This document shows positions 1 to 7,611 of a DNA stretch of 41,482 nt, in pieces. The stretch is taken from assembly GCA_018267545.1 (NCBI GenBank), contig JAFDYG010000213.1:1-41482 (forward strand). The letters run 5' to 3'. Origin of the DNA: Bacteroidota bacterium (lineage in GTDB: Bacteria; Bacteroidota; Bacteroidia; Chitinophagales; Chitinophagaceae). Position 1 is the first letter of the stretch. Each line of letters starts with the position of its first letter. The position numbers and the translations under genes were made by a program. The notes beneath the pieces were generated by a model, which saw only the letters and a program-made list of their open reading frames with translations, had not been told where the DNA came from and did no database searches.

Positions 1-263
1 AGACAGATGACGATCAGCACCGTTGACTTGTCATGGTTTTGAATAACACCGACCAAAAGCGTTTTCAATCCCCCGATAGCATTCGTATTGAGGCTGGGCT
101 GTGCCGCCGTACCCCCCTCCCGGAACAAAATATCCAGAAAAGGACTCAACATACCCAGGGAAATCAACCCGAATACGATCGAAAGGATATTAAAGAACAT
201 GTATAGGACAATCTTCCCCTTATAACGGGAAAGATATTGTAAAATCACTGAGAATTTCTTCAT
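1..263 (-). CDS. ABC transporter, MsbA-like permease/ATPase (N-terminal fragment)
   Basis: Only the first 87 codons are inside the window; the gene runs off the left edge. The fragment starts MKKFSVILQYLSRYKGKIVL and contains a hydrophobic segment at about residues 18-42 followed by a short polar stretch and the start of another hydrophobic segment. This is the usual beginning of the membrane domain of exporters of the MsbA/multidrug type, which carry lipids or drugs across the inner membrane and have a fused ATPase at the C-terminus. The ATPase is not visible here, so the family call rests on the N-terminal pattern alone. It is divergent from rbfA. Confidence 0.6.
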   Translation of the reverse strand, partial: MKKFSVILQYLSRYKGKIVLYMFFNILSIVFGLISLGMLSPFLDILFREGGTAAQPSLNTNAIGGLKTLLVGVIQNHDKSTVLIVIC

Positions 264-324
264 GCTGAAATATGCCGTAAATTTGGGGGGTAAAGGTAAC
301 AGGAAATTCTTAATATCGGTACCC

Positions 325-363
325 CGGCCGAAAGGCCGCACTACAAGCCGGACGAAGTCCGGC
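325..363 (+). promoter_or_regulatory. Two tandem mini-hairpins in the rbfA leader
   Basis: Two perfect hairpins lie just before rbfA: a 5-bp stem with a GAAA tetraloop (325-338) and a 7-bp stem with a GAA triloop closed by C-G (347-363). The second ends 16 nt before the rbfA start codon. RbfA belongs to the cold-shock/ribosome-assembly group, so a structured leader is plausible, but a regulatory role is inference. Confidence 0.45.
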
Positions 364-379
364 CAACCAAAGTTAAAAT

Positions 380-775
380 ATGCAAGAAGGTAAAAGACAA
401 AAACAGGTAGGCGCCCTGCTGATGGAGGAGCTAAGCGGCATTTTTCAGCGCCTGGGCCTGAGTATGGTCGACGGCGCCCTAATCTCACTCACAGCAGTCA
501 AAGTCACCCCCGACCTGCTGGAAGCCCGCGTATATCTCAGCATCTTTAAAGGAAGCGACCCCGCCGGGATAATGAAGAAGATCGAAGACAGAGGCTGGGA
601 AATCAAAAAAGAACTCGCCGAACGGGTCAAACACCAGCTGCGGAGAATCCCCATCCTGCAATACTTTCACGACGATACCCTGGATCACGCGGATAAGATG
701 GAGGAGCTATTCAAGAAAATCAAGGCGGAACGGCCGCCAGGTAGCAACTCCGCCGGGGAGAGCGGTGCCGAATGA
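380..775 (+). CDS. rbfA: Ribosome-binding factor A
   Basis: Encodes a 131-residue protein of the RbfA family, which binds the 30S subunit and helps mature the 5' end of 16S rRNA. The single KH-like domain fills residues 5-115. Family landmarks are the opening helix (residues 8-24), the VTPDLLEARVYLSIF strand (about 42-56) and the RRIPILQYFHDDTLDHADKM stretch (88-107), equivalent to the conserved P-x-L-x-F-x-x-D-x-S/T-x-D segment. A charged, Gly-rich tail follows. Its stop codon overlaps the start of the next gene in ATGA, so the two are translationally coupled. No Shine-Dalgarno is evident, as is normal for Bacteroidota. Confidence 0.93.
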   Translation: MQEGKRQKQVGALLMEELSGIFQRLGLSMVDGALISLTAVKVTPDLLEARVYLSIFKGSDPAGIMKKIEDRGWEIKKELAERVKHQLRRIPILQYFHDDTLDHADKMEELFKKIKAERPPGSNSAGESGAE

Positions 776-1989
776 ACCTCCTCTTCGCCTGGCGCTATTT
801 CCGTGCAAAAAAATCGACCAACGCGATCAATATCATCGCCTGGGTCAGTATGACGGCTATCGTCGTAGGAGCCGCCGCCCTGATCCTGGTTCTAAGCGTC
901 TTCAACGGCTTCGAAGACCTGGTAAAATCACTCTACTCCACATTTTACCCGGATATTAAAATAAGTCCCGCAAGCGGTAAGACACTCACCCTCTCCGCCA
1001 GTCAGCTAAAACAGCTTCAAACGATCAACGGCGTTCACGCCTTCTCGTTGATTGCCGAAGACAAGGCCCTCCTCGAAAACGGAGACTCCCGCATCCTGGC
1101 CTATCTAAAAGGAGTAGACAATAACTTCTCGAAAGTATCGGGTGTCGGCAGCCGCGTAGAGCACGGCACTTTCGATTTAGGTACGGACGATCATCCCCGG
1201 GCCATCCTCGGCTCCGGCATCGAATACGCACTCGGCGTCGAAGCCGATCGCGCACTGCTCCCCCTTAGAGTCTACCTGTTCCGCAAAGGAACCGACCTAG
1301 CCGCCGACCCAACATCGTCCCTTAGCCACGAAGCAATGTCGACCTCCGGCGTCTTCCGTATTCAGCAAGACTTCGACGACAACTACGTCATCACCAACAT
1401 GGCCTTTGTCAAGCGAATGTTGGGCTTACAGGCGGACGAATACACCGCGGTCGAAGTTGCGGTTACAGATGCCCGCCAGACAGAATCGGTTCGGCGGCAG
1501 TTAAACGCAATACTGGGAAAAGGATATCGCGTACAAACCCGCTACGAACAAAACCAGGCCCTCTACAATGTCATGGGCACCGAGAAATGGTTTATCTATA
1601 TCGTATTGACCCTGATCCTGGTCGTTGCTGCCTTTAATATGGTCGGCGCACTGACCATGCTCGTCTGGGAAAAACAAAAGGATATCCACGTGCTAAAAGC
1701 CCTGGGCGCAAGCGACGGCCTCGTACAGAAAATATTCCTGAGCGAAGGTCTCCTGCTAGGCCTCCTCGGCGGCGGAAGCGGCATGCTCCTCGCCCTGATC
1801 CTGTGCCTGCTCCAACGCAAGTACAAGCTCATTCCTCTCCAGGGCGATTCCTTCCTTATCGACTATTATCCCGTCAAACTAGTAGCCTCCGACTTCGCGC
1901 TCGTTCTCACCACTATCCTCGTAGTTGCCTTACTAGCCTCCTGGATCCCCGCTCGCAAAGCCGCAGCACAAGCTATTGAACTAAGATAG
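772..1989 (+). CDS. FtsX-family ABC permease, LolC/LolE-like
   Basis: A 405-residue inner-membrane permease. A transmembrane helix at about residues 20-42 is followed by a large periplasmic domain (about 45-265) and three C-terminal helices (about 272-295, 318-345 and 370-395), the standard LolC/E or FtsX layout. The beginning (MNLLFAWRYFRAKKSTNAIN) and the WEKQKDIHVLKALGAS motif before the second helix are typical. LolC/E proteins extract lipoproteins for transport to the outer membrane, with an ATPase encoded elsewhere; no ATPase is adjacent here. The gene overlaps rbfA by 4 nt. Whether it is a true LolC/E or a relative of other function cannot be settled by sequence alone. Confidence 0.85.
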   Translation: MNLLFAWRYFRAKKSTNAINIIAWVSMTAIVVGAAALILVLSVFNGFEDLVKSLYSTFYPDIKISPASGKTLTLSASQLKQLQTINGVHAFSLIAEDKALLENGDSRILAYLKGVDNNFSKVSGVGSRVEHGTFDLGTDDHPRAILGSGIEYALGVEADRALLPLRVYLFRKGTDLAADPTSSLSHEAMSTSGVFRIQQDFDDNYVITNMAFVKRMLGLQADEYTAVEVAVTDARQTESVRRQLNAILGKGYRVQTRYEQNQALYNVMGTEKWFIYIVLTLILVVAAFNMVGALTMLVWEKQKDIHVLKALGASDGLVQKIFLSEGLLLGLLGGGSGMLLALILCLLQRKYKLIPLQGDSFLIDYYPVKLVASDFALVLTTILVVALLASWIPARKAAAQAIELR

Positions 1990-2004
1990 TATAGTATTAA
2001 AACT

Positions 2005-2035
2005 ACAAACCCTTAGCCGCAGGCTAAGGGTTTGT
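2005..2035. terminator. Bidirectional terminator, 14-bp stem with GCA triloop
   Basis: A perfect 14-bp inverted repeat with a three-base GCA loop lies between the converging permease and transketolase genes. The A-rich left flank and T-rich right flank let it work on both strands. Confidence 0.75.
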
Positions 2036-2052
2036 CATATAGAAGAACATTA

Positions 2053-2886
2053 TTAATAATCACCCAGCGTTTCCGGCAGTTGAGATAGCGCCTTCTGCAA
2101 CTGCTCGTCATTCGGAGCGATGCCATGCCAGTGGTGGTCGTTTTCCATAAAATCGACACCCTTGCCCATGATCGTGTGCATCATGATAGCGATAGGCTTT
2201 CCTTGTCCAACCAGGCTCTTAGCCTTGTCCAGCGTGGCTATCACCTCATCCATGTCGTTCCCGTTCATCTCGAGCGTAGTCCAGCCAAAGGCCTCGAACT
2301 TAGCGTGGATGTTGCCGAGATCCATAACAGCCTTTGTCGTGCCGTCGATCTGCTGACCATTCCAGTCTACAGTAGAGATGAGGTTGTCGACTTTGTGCGC
2401 AGCGGCAAACATAATTGCTTCCCAGTTTTGACCTTCATCTAATTCTCCGTCTCCATGGAGTGAGAATACAATATTTTTATCGTTATTGAGTTTTTTAGAC
2501 AACGCGGCTCCAATGGCAACGCTCATGCCTTGTCCGAGCGAGCCGCTGGCAACTCTTATACCAGGCAAGTGTTCGTGCGTAGTCGGATGACCTTGCAGAC
2601 GGGAGTTGATCTTACGAAAAGTAGCAAGTTCTTTGACGTCGAAATATCCTGACCTGGCTAAAGCCGAATAGAATACAGGAGAAATATGACCGTTAGAAAG
2701 GAAGAAAACGTCTTCGCTCTTGGCATCCATGTTAAACTTGGGATCATGCTGAAGAACCTTGAAGTAAAGTGCAGCGAAGAAATCAGCACAGCCGAGTGAA
2801 CCTCCGGGGTGACCGCTTTGTGCGCCGTGGACCATTCTTACGATATCTCTTCTAATCTGTGAAGCGATTGCTTTTAAGTCAGCCAT
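2053..2886 (-). CDS. Transketolase, N-terminal (TPP-binding) subunit
   Basis: A 277-residue protein covering only the thiamine-diphosphate-binding half of transketolase. Visible motifs are GHPGGSLG near residue 25, the GQGMSVAIGAAL segment near 120, and the TPP motif GDGELDEG (about 145) ending in WNGQQIDG. Full-length enzymes are about 620-680 residues; many bacteria split them into this subunit and a C-terminal pyrimidine-binding subunit of about 310 residues. The partner is normally next door but is not found on either side here. It would interconvert pentose-phosphate sugars as a heteromer. A good TTG-N18-TAGATTTG promoter lies 45-73 nt upstream of the start. Confidence 0.92.
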   Translation of the reverse strand: MADLKAIASQIRRDIVRMVHGAQSGHPGGSLGCADFFAALYFKVLQHDPKFNMDAKSEDVFFLSNGHISPVFYSALARSGYFDVKELATFRKINSRLQGHPTTHEHLPGIRVASGSLGQGMSVAIGAALSKKLNNDKNIVFSLHGDGELDEGQNWEAIMFAAAHKVDNLISTVDWNGQQIDGTTKAVMDLGNIHAKFEAFGWTTLEMNGNDMDEVIATLDKAKSLVGQGKPIAIMMHTIMGKGVDFMENDHHWHGIAPNDEQLQKALSQLPETLGDY

Positions 2887-2930
2887 AATTTTAGATTTAT
2901 TGATTCTGTCTATCTGTTAATAACGGTAGG

Positions 2931-2959
2931 CAAATCTAAAGGTTTTTTGTCAAGACCAA
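2931..2959 (-). promoter_or_regulatory. Bacteroidota-type promoter for the transketolase subunit
   Basis: On the minus strand, TTG (2959-2957) is followed by 18 nt and TAGATTTG (2938-2931), an exact match to the TAnnTTTG -7 element of the Bacteroidota primary sigma factor. The predicted start gives a leader of about 40 nt. Confidence 0.65.
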
Positions 2960-3018
2960 TTTGGCAATTTTTTGCAGGATCAGCCGCTTTTACAGAGTCA
3001 GACAGGACCCAACTTTTG

Positions 3019-3050
3019 TTTGGTCCCATTAAAGTTTTGTGTTATCTTTC
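3019..3050 (+). promoter_or_regulatory. Bacteroidota-type promoter upstream of the glycosyl-1-phosphate transferase
   Basis: TTTG at 3019-3022, then 20 nt, then TATCTTTC at 3043-3050. Both boxes and the spacing fit the TTTG/TAnnTTTG pattern. It implies a leader of about 200 nt before the coding start at 3256. Confidence 0.55.
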
Positions 3051-3255
3051 GGTCTAATTCTCCCAATGGCCTAGTTAATTCAGCTTGCCCGAAACTGATA
3101 ACCATCGTCTGAACAGGCTCTGACCCCGCAAAATTCTTAAAACAATCGGGCCCAATGTTTGCAAGGAGACCCAAGGTTGTAATAAGAGTTATTCATATTA
3201 GTAGCAATATATAAGAATTACTATTACTTTTGTTTAATGAACAAAAATCAGACTG

Positions 3256-4392
3256 ATGTTTGATGTTTTACTCTCGATAGCTATTTCATTTACAGTTACG
3301 TTTCTTGCCATTCCAGCCGTGATCAATGTCGCTGAAATGAAAAAGCTTTTCGACATGCCCGACGCCCGTAAAGTACACCATGCCCCCATCACTCCCTTGG
3401 GTGGCCTCGGCATATTCGCCGGCTTCATTTTCGGCTGTCTGCTTACAATTAAATTCAGTCAATTTGCTGATCTTCAATATTTTATGGCGGCTTCTTTCGT
3501 TATCTTCTTCCTCGGTCTGAAAGATGATATCCTCGTCATCTCACCGGTCAAGAAGTTTATCGGTCAGGTGCTCGCCGCCTTTATCATCATCTATTACGGT
3601 AATATCCAGATCCGCAGCATGCACGGCTTCCTGGGCGTCTATCAGCTCCCGGAAATGTTTAGCCTCCTGCTCACTTACTTCGCAGTGATCGTCGTTATCA
3701 ACTCCTTCAACCTCATTGATGGAGTAGACGGTCTCGCCGGTAGCCTGGGCCTTCTTTCCACAGCGATCTTTGGGACTTACTTCCTCTATGTCGGAATGTT
3801 GCCCTACGCTGTGATCGCCTTCGCCCTGGCCGGTAGCCTGCTGGCCTTCCTGATCTTCAACTTCCAACCCGCAAAGATCTTCATGGGTGACACCGGTTCA
3901 CTATTATTGGGAACCATCAATGCCATTCTTGTATTGAAATTTATCAATGTTGCCAATACGGCCGACGTACGGTTGCCCATCGCCGCATCACCCGCCGTAG
4001 GTTTTACTATTATTATGATACCCATGCTCGATACCCTTAGGGTTTTCGGCATCCGTATCCTGCACCGCCGGTCTCCCTTTAGCCCGGACCGCAATCACAT
4101 CCACCACCTGCTGCTCGACAGAGGCTTCTCCCACAGAGCCATTACACTCTTCCTGGTAGCTGTAAACTTCGTCGTCATCGGCCTGGTATTCATGGCAAGA
4201 AACCTCAACTGTACCACCCTGATATTCGGCGTCTTCTTCCTGTTCTTTGCAATGATCGCCGCCATATACTACCTGATGCCTGCCCCCAGACTCTTCGTTG
4301 CCAAGACAACTACCGAAGAGAACGCACAGCTCACAAAGGCATCCCAGCTGCTGCCCCTAAAAAAAGACAGCATCCTGGAACAGAATAATTAA
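3256..4392 (+). CDS. Polyprenyl-phosphate sugar-1-phosphate transferase (WecA/TagO/MraY family)
   Basis: A 378-residue polytopic inner-membrane enzyme that transfers a sugar-1-phosphate from a UDP-sugar to undecaprenyl phosphate, the first step of a surface-polysaccharide lipid intermediate. The family motifs appear in order: the DMPDARKVHHAPITPLGG segment (about residues 34-51), GLKDD (about 90), NSFNLIDGVDGLAGS (about 150), FMGDTGS (about 213) and the HRRSPFSPDRNHIHH cytosolic loop (about 275-290). The His-rich loop points to the WecA/TagO branch (GlcNAc-1-P transferase) rather than MraY. Roughly ten hydrophobic segments are visible. The start follows an 8-codon upstream ORF whose stop overlaps the start region. 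A gene standing alone here gives no clue to the glycan. Confidence 0.88.
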   Translation: MFDVLLSIAISFTVTFLAIPAVINVAEMKKLFDMPDARKVHHAPITPLGGLGIFAGFIFGCLLTIKFSQFADLQYFMAASFVIFFLGLKDDILVISPVKKFIGQVLAAFIIIYYGNIQIRSMHGFLGVYQLPEMFSLLLTYFAVIVVINSFNLIDGVDGLAGSLGLLSTAIFGTYFLYVGMLPYAVIAFALAGSLLAFLIFNFQPAKIFMGDTGSLLLGTINAILVLKFINVANTADVRLPIAASPAVGFTIIMIPMLDTLRVFGIRILHRRSPFSPDRNHIHHLLLDRGFSHRAITLFLVAVNFVVIGLVFMARNLNCTTLIFGVFFLFFAMIAAIYYLMPAPRLFVAKTTTEENAQLTKASQLLPLKKDSILEQNN

Positions 4393-4415
4393 GACTCATT
4401 TGTATTTGTCCACCC

Positions 4416-4490
4416 ATTGGGCGGAGCCCAATAAAGACATTATGTTTATGGCAATAAAAAATTAACTTTTATTCAATTTTTTATTGCCAT
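4416..4490. repeat. Composite hairpin element, copy 1
   Basis: A 7-bp mini-hairpin with a GGA triloop (4416-4432) is followed after about 16 nt by a long hairpin with 15-bp perfect arms (4449-4463 and 4475-4489, extendable by one pair) and an 11-nt loop ending TTC. Copy 2 at 35610-35693 has the same parts in the same order, with matched changes in both arms of both stems. It begins 24 nt after the upstream stop codon and may also act as a terminator. Confidence 0.6.
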
Positions 4491-4551
4491 ATTTTTTCAT
4501 TTGACGTAGGTTTGCAACATAACGTTGGTCAAACACCAACCCATTTTAGCT

Positions 4552-5115
4552 ATGTCAGACGATTTGGAACTCATCCTTGAAGAAGCCAAGGATGCTATGA
4601 AAAAGGCACTCAACCACCTTGAAACTGAACTGATTAAGATAAGAGCCGGAAAGGCCAATCCCCAAATGCTGGATGGATTGACCGTAGATTATTACGGTAG
4701 CCCGACCCCGCTGAACCAAATCGGTAACGTTTCTGCCATGGATGCCCGAACCCTGACTATACAGCCCTGGGAGAAGAACATGCTCCAACCGATCGAAAGG
4801 GCCATCATCAACGCTAACCTTGGAGTCACCCCCCAAAATGACGGCAATATCATCCGGCTCTTCATGCCCCCGCTGACCGAAGAGAGAAGAAAGGAATTTG
4901 TAAAAAGGGCAGGAGGCGAAGGCGAACAATCACGCGTAGCCATCCGCAACATCCGCCGCGACGCCATCGAACAGATCAAGAAGCTGCAGAAAGACGGCCT
5001 CAGCGAAGACGAAGCAAAAGATGCCGAAAAAGAAATCCAGGACATCACCGATAAGAATATCGCCCTAGTAGAAAAACACCTCCAGGCAAAGGAAAAAGAG
5101 ATCATGTCTGTTTAA
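4552..5115 (+). CDS. frr: Ribosome recycling factor
   Basis: A 187-residue cytosolic protein of the RRF family, which with EF-G splits the post-termination ribosome; 185 residues is the usual length. The three-helix-bundle landmarks are clear: METELIKIRAGKANP-like sequence near residue 30, the small beta domain with YYGSPTPLNQIGNVSAMDARTL written across residues 44-66, and the C-terminal VRNIRRDA-like helix (VAIRNIRRDAIEQIKK, about residues 129-145). I chose the ATG at 4552 (MSDDLELIL) over an in-frame TTG at 4525 because the extra nine residues have no counterpart in the family. It follows the composite hairpin element. Confidence 0.95.
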   Translation: MSDDLELILEEAKDAMKKALNHLETELIKIRAGKANPQMLDGLTVDYYGSPTPLNQIGNVSAMDARTLTIQPWEKNMLQPIERAIINANLGVTPQNDGNIIRLFMPPLTEERRKEFVKRAGGEGEQSRVAIRNIRRDAIEQIKKLQKDGLSEDEAKDAEKEIQDITDKNIALVEKHLQAKEKEIMSV

Positions 5116-5209
5116 CAGACTACCCAATCTCCCTGACGCCTCTCCCGTTGCCCCTCTGCTAACGAAGACCCTCGACCTGTCCCTGCCAGACATTGTCCGG
5201 CACATATAT

Positions 5210-5240
5210 CCCAATCGCCTACGCGGTGATTGGGTATTTT
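5210..5240 (+). terminator. Probable terminator after frr
   Basis: A 7-bp inverted repeat (5210-5216 with 5228-5234), partly extendable by GCC/GGT pairing, is followed by TATTTT. The T-run is short, so strength is uncertain. It lies 95 nt after the frr stop and 24 nt before the PPK2 start. Confidence 0.45.
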
Positions 5241-5263
5241 CCGCAACAGAATAATTCAAATTT

Positions 5264-6013
5264 ATGGGCAAAATCAAACTCAAGGACATAGACACCCGCG
5301 CACCCAAGGACTGGGATAAGCAAGATACTAAGGATAAACTTGTAGATATTCTGGCGGAATTGGACGAGCTCCAAAATCTCCTCTTCGCCGAATCCAAACA
5401 CAGCCTCCTGGTAATCGTACAGGGTATGGACGCCAGCGGCAAGGACGGAGCCGTCCGCAACGTCTTTGGCAAGCTAAACCCCCAGGGCGTCCTCGTAAAA
5501 AGTTTTAAAGCCCCCACCGCCGAAGAACTCTCCCACGACTTCCTCTGGCGTATCCACACCCACGCCCCCGCAAAAGGATATATTCAAATCTTCAACCGCA
5601 GCCAGTACGAAGACATCCTCATCACCCGCGTCCACAAATGGATCGATGACGATACCGCGCAGGCCCGGATAAAAGCCATCAACCGCTTCGAAAACCTGCT
5701 CGAACAACACAATAGCACCCATATCCTCAAATTCTATCTACACATCTCACCAGATGAACAGAAGAAACGCCTCGAAGAACGGATCCACAACCCGGCCAAA
5801 ATGTGGAAGTACAACGAAGACGACTTCAAAGAGGCGAAGCTCTGGGACGACTACATGAAGATGTACGAAGATTGCTTCGAAAATTGTAACGACGTCCCCT
5901 GGACCATCGTCCCCTCCGACCAAAACTGGTACAAAGAATACATTATCGCCAAGGCAGTAAGAGATACCCTGAAAGACTTGAAGATGCAGTACCCCGGATT
6001 GAAAAAGAAATAG
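5264..6013 (+). CDS. Polyphosphate kinase 2 family protein (polyphosphate:nucleotide phosphotransferase)
   Basis: A 249-residue single-domain PPK2 enzyme that moves phosphate between inorganic polyphosphate and a nucleoside mono- or diphosphate. The Walker A motif GMDASGKDG is at residues 54-62. The Walker B-like stretch IFNRSQYEDILITRVH follows at about 108-123, and a basic lid helix with KKRLEERIHNPAKMWKYNEDD is split across about 165-187. The length matches one-domain PPK2 proteins. Substrate class (AMP, ADP, or both) cannot be read with confidence. It stands alone between frr and mscL. Confidence 0.9.
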   Translation: MGKIKLKDIDTRAPKDWDKQDTKDKLVDILAELDELQNLLFAESKHSLLVIVQGMDASGKDGAVRNVFGKLNPQGVLVKSFKAPTAEELSHDFLWRIHTHAPAKGYIQIFNRSQYEDILITRVHKWIDDDTAQARIKAINRFENLLEQHNSTHILKFYLHISPDEQKKRLEERIHNPAKMWKYNEDDFKEAKLWDDYMKMYEDCFENCNDVPWTIVPSDQNWYKEYIIAKAVRDTLKDLKMQYPGLKKK

Positions 6014-6078
6014 CGGAATTGACCCAATTAAAATAGTCTCTTAATTACACTTTTAATAACAACTAAAACCGATTCATC

Positions 6079-6453
6079 ATGGGAATGCTAAAAGAGTTTA
6101 AAGAGTTCGTAATGCGGGGCAACGTTCTCGATCTGGCCGTAGCCGTAGTCATTGGCGCAGCATTTGGCGCAATCGTTTCCTCTTTGGTCGACCACATCAT
6201 TACGCCCTTGTTGCTGACGCCAGCCCTGCAAGCCGCCCACCTCCAGGATATCGATAAGCTAGCCTGGGGTGCAGTCAAATACGGCAGCTTCCTATCGGCC
6301 GTCATTAAATTTGTTATAATCGCATTTATCCTCTTCCTGATCGTAAAATTCTTCAAGAGCCTCGAGAAGAAAAGAGTGCCACCAGCCGCCGGACCTACCC
6401 CTACGGAACAGCTGCTGGCTGACATCCTCGCCGAGCTGAAAAAAAGGCCTTAA
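6079..6453 (+). CDS. mscL: Large-conductance mechanosensitive channel
   Basis: A 124-residue MscL protein, the pentameric emergency valve opened by membrane tension under hypo-osmotic shock. The amphipathic N-terminal helix (GMLKEFKEFVMRGNVLDLAV) leads into TM1 at about residues 16-42, with the glycine/alanine-rich pore stretch VVIGAAFGAIVSSLV. A periplasmic loop follows, then TM2 at about 72-95 and a cytoplasmic C-terminal helix (about 108-124). Length and layout are standard. A strong terminator follows, so it is probably monocistronic. Confidence 0.95.
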   Translation: MGMLKEFKEFVMRGNVLDLAVAVVIGAAFGAIVSSLVDHIITPLLLTPALQAAHLQDIDKLAWGAVKYGSFLSAVIKFVIIAFILFLIVKFFKSLEKKRVPPAAGPTPTEQLLADILAELKKRP

Positions 6454-6479
6454 TAGCCTCTCCTTTATAAAAAAATTCA

Positions 6480-6517
6480 GTTGCCAAACCGGACTTTCCC
6501 TGTTTGGCAACTTTTTT
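6480..6517 (+). terminator. Rho-independent terminator of mscL
   Basis: A 10-bp perfect stem (6480-6489 with 6502-6511), a 12-nt loop and six T residues directly after the stem. Confidence 0.85.
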
Positions 6518-6525
6518 GAGAACCA

Positions 6526-6544
6526 AATTGGACGAAGTCCAATT
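6526..6544 (+). promoter_or_regulatory. Mini-hairpin with GAA triloop upstream of the DUF3078 gene
   Basis: An 8-bp perfect stem closed by C-G around a GAA triloop, 28 nt before the DUF3078 start. It has the same core as the hairpins before rbfA, frr and the YcxB-like gene. Confidence 0.5.
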
Positions 6545-6572
6545 CGACATTGTTAACACAAACTGACGAGTT

Positions 6573-7559
6573 ATGAAGAATTTCAAGAAGACGCTTATCC
6601 TCCTGACCATCACGACAACATTTATCTCCGTTGTACATGGGCAAAACAGAATCCAGGCACTGAGAGACGAAGCCCAAAATGTCAAGATCACCAAGGACCC
6701 TAATGATACGACAAAGCAAACCTGGAAAACGGGAGGATTATTCAATGTCAACTTCAACCAGGCAGCATTGAGCAACTGGTCGGCCGGCGGCGACAAATCC
6801 GCTATCTCTCTTGCCGCGTTGTTGAACCTTTATGCTTTTTATACGGATGGCCGCCACAATTGGGACAATAGCCTGAATCTCGCATACGGCTTTGCTCAAA
6901 CGACAAGCCTTGGCGGACGTAAGACGGATGACCGCATCGACCTGGTATCCAAATATGGATACGATATAGGAAAGAAGTGGTACCTGAGCGGCCTTTTCAA
7001 CTTTAGAAGCCAGTTTACAAAAGGGTATAATTACCCCGACCAGGACACGAAAGTCCTGACCTCGAATTTTCTTTCCCCGGGCTACTTCCTTTTGTCCATT
7101 GGTATGGACTATAAGCCGGTAGAGAATTTTTCCTTGTTTCTTTCTCCTATCACTGCCCGCGAAGTCGTCGTACTTAACGATTCCCTGGCATCGGTTGCCG
7201 CTTTCGGAGTAGATTCGGGTAAACACTCCCGCTTCCAACTGGGCGCCTATGCCTCGGTTAATTATAAGGCCAATCTCAGCAAGACGGCTGTCTACACCGG
7301 CAAGCTCGATCTTTTCTCCGACTACCTGCGCCGTCCGCAGAATATTACGCTATATATGACCAATATTCTGGCAGTCAAAGTTACAAGGCTCATCAGCATG
7401 AGCCTCTCCGTAACCCTCATCTATGACAACGACGTCAAATCCGTTAAGAGCGATGGGTCTGTTGGAGGACCGGCCCTACAGCTCCAGGAAATCATGGGGA
7501 TAGGATTCGCTTACCAGTTCCGAAATAAAACAAGGGCCCCGACAAAACCTGCACAATAA
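6573..7559 (+). CDS. DUF3078 domain protein, probable outer-membrane beta-barrel
   Basis: A 328-residue exported protein. An N-terminal signal peptide (MKKFKK-type basic start, hydrophobic core, cleavage near VHG-QN at about residue 23) is followed by a DUF3078 domain. Recognisable features are the NFNQAALSNWSAGGDKS segment (about residues 55-71) and repeated alternating strands ending in aromatic residues, such as KWYLSGLFNFRSQF. DUF3078 is widespread in Bacteroidota and its function is not established. The protein is likely an outer-membrane or surface barrel. It stands alone between two structured intergenic regions. Confidence 0.8.
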   Translation: MKNFKKTLILLTITTTFISVVHGQNRIQALRDEAQNVKITKDPNDTTKQTWKTGGLFNVNFNQAALSNWSAGGDKSAISLAALLNLYAFYTDGRHNWDNSLNLAYGFAQTTSLGGRKTDDRIDLVSKYGYDIGKKWYLSGLFNFRSQFTKGYNYPDQDTKVLTSNFLSPGYFLLSIGMDYKPVENFSLFLSPITAREVVVLNDSLASVAAFGVDSGKHSRFQLGAYASVNYKANLSKTAVYTGKLDLFSDYLRRPQNITLYMTNILAVKVTRLISMSLSVTLIYDNDVKSVKSDGSVGGPALQLQEIMGIGFAYQFRNKTRAPTKPAQ

Positions 7560-7611
7560 CCGCCCGGCCTACGCGCTGTCCTGCCGCCCAACCGGCCTCT
7601 CAATATTTCCA

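Larger units (their letters stand above)
2887..3255. other. Divergent intergenic region with promoters for both flanking genes
   Basis: This 369-bp gap separates the transketolase subunit (minus) from the glycosyl-1-phosphate transferase (plus). It contains two convincing Bacteroidota-type promoters, an imperfect hairpin at about 3006-3027 (9-bp arms with one mismatch, TTTT loop), and an AT-rich last 80 bp. A TACTTTTG sequence (3225-3232) sits 4 nt before an ATG at 3237 that opens an 8-codon ORF overlapping the next gene's start. No RNA gene is recognisable. Confidence 0.6.

Noticed and set aside
4525-4551. TTG start extending frr by nine residues
   Set aside because: RRF proteins start close to the S-D-D-L/E segment, and the ATG at 4552 gives the standard length.
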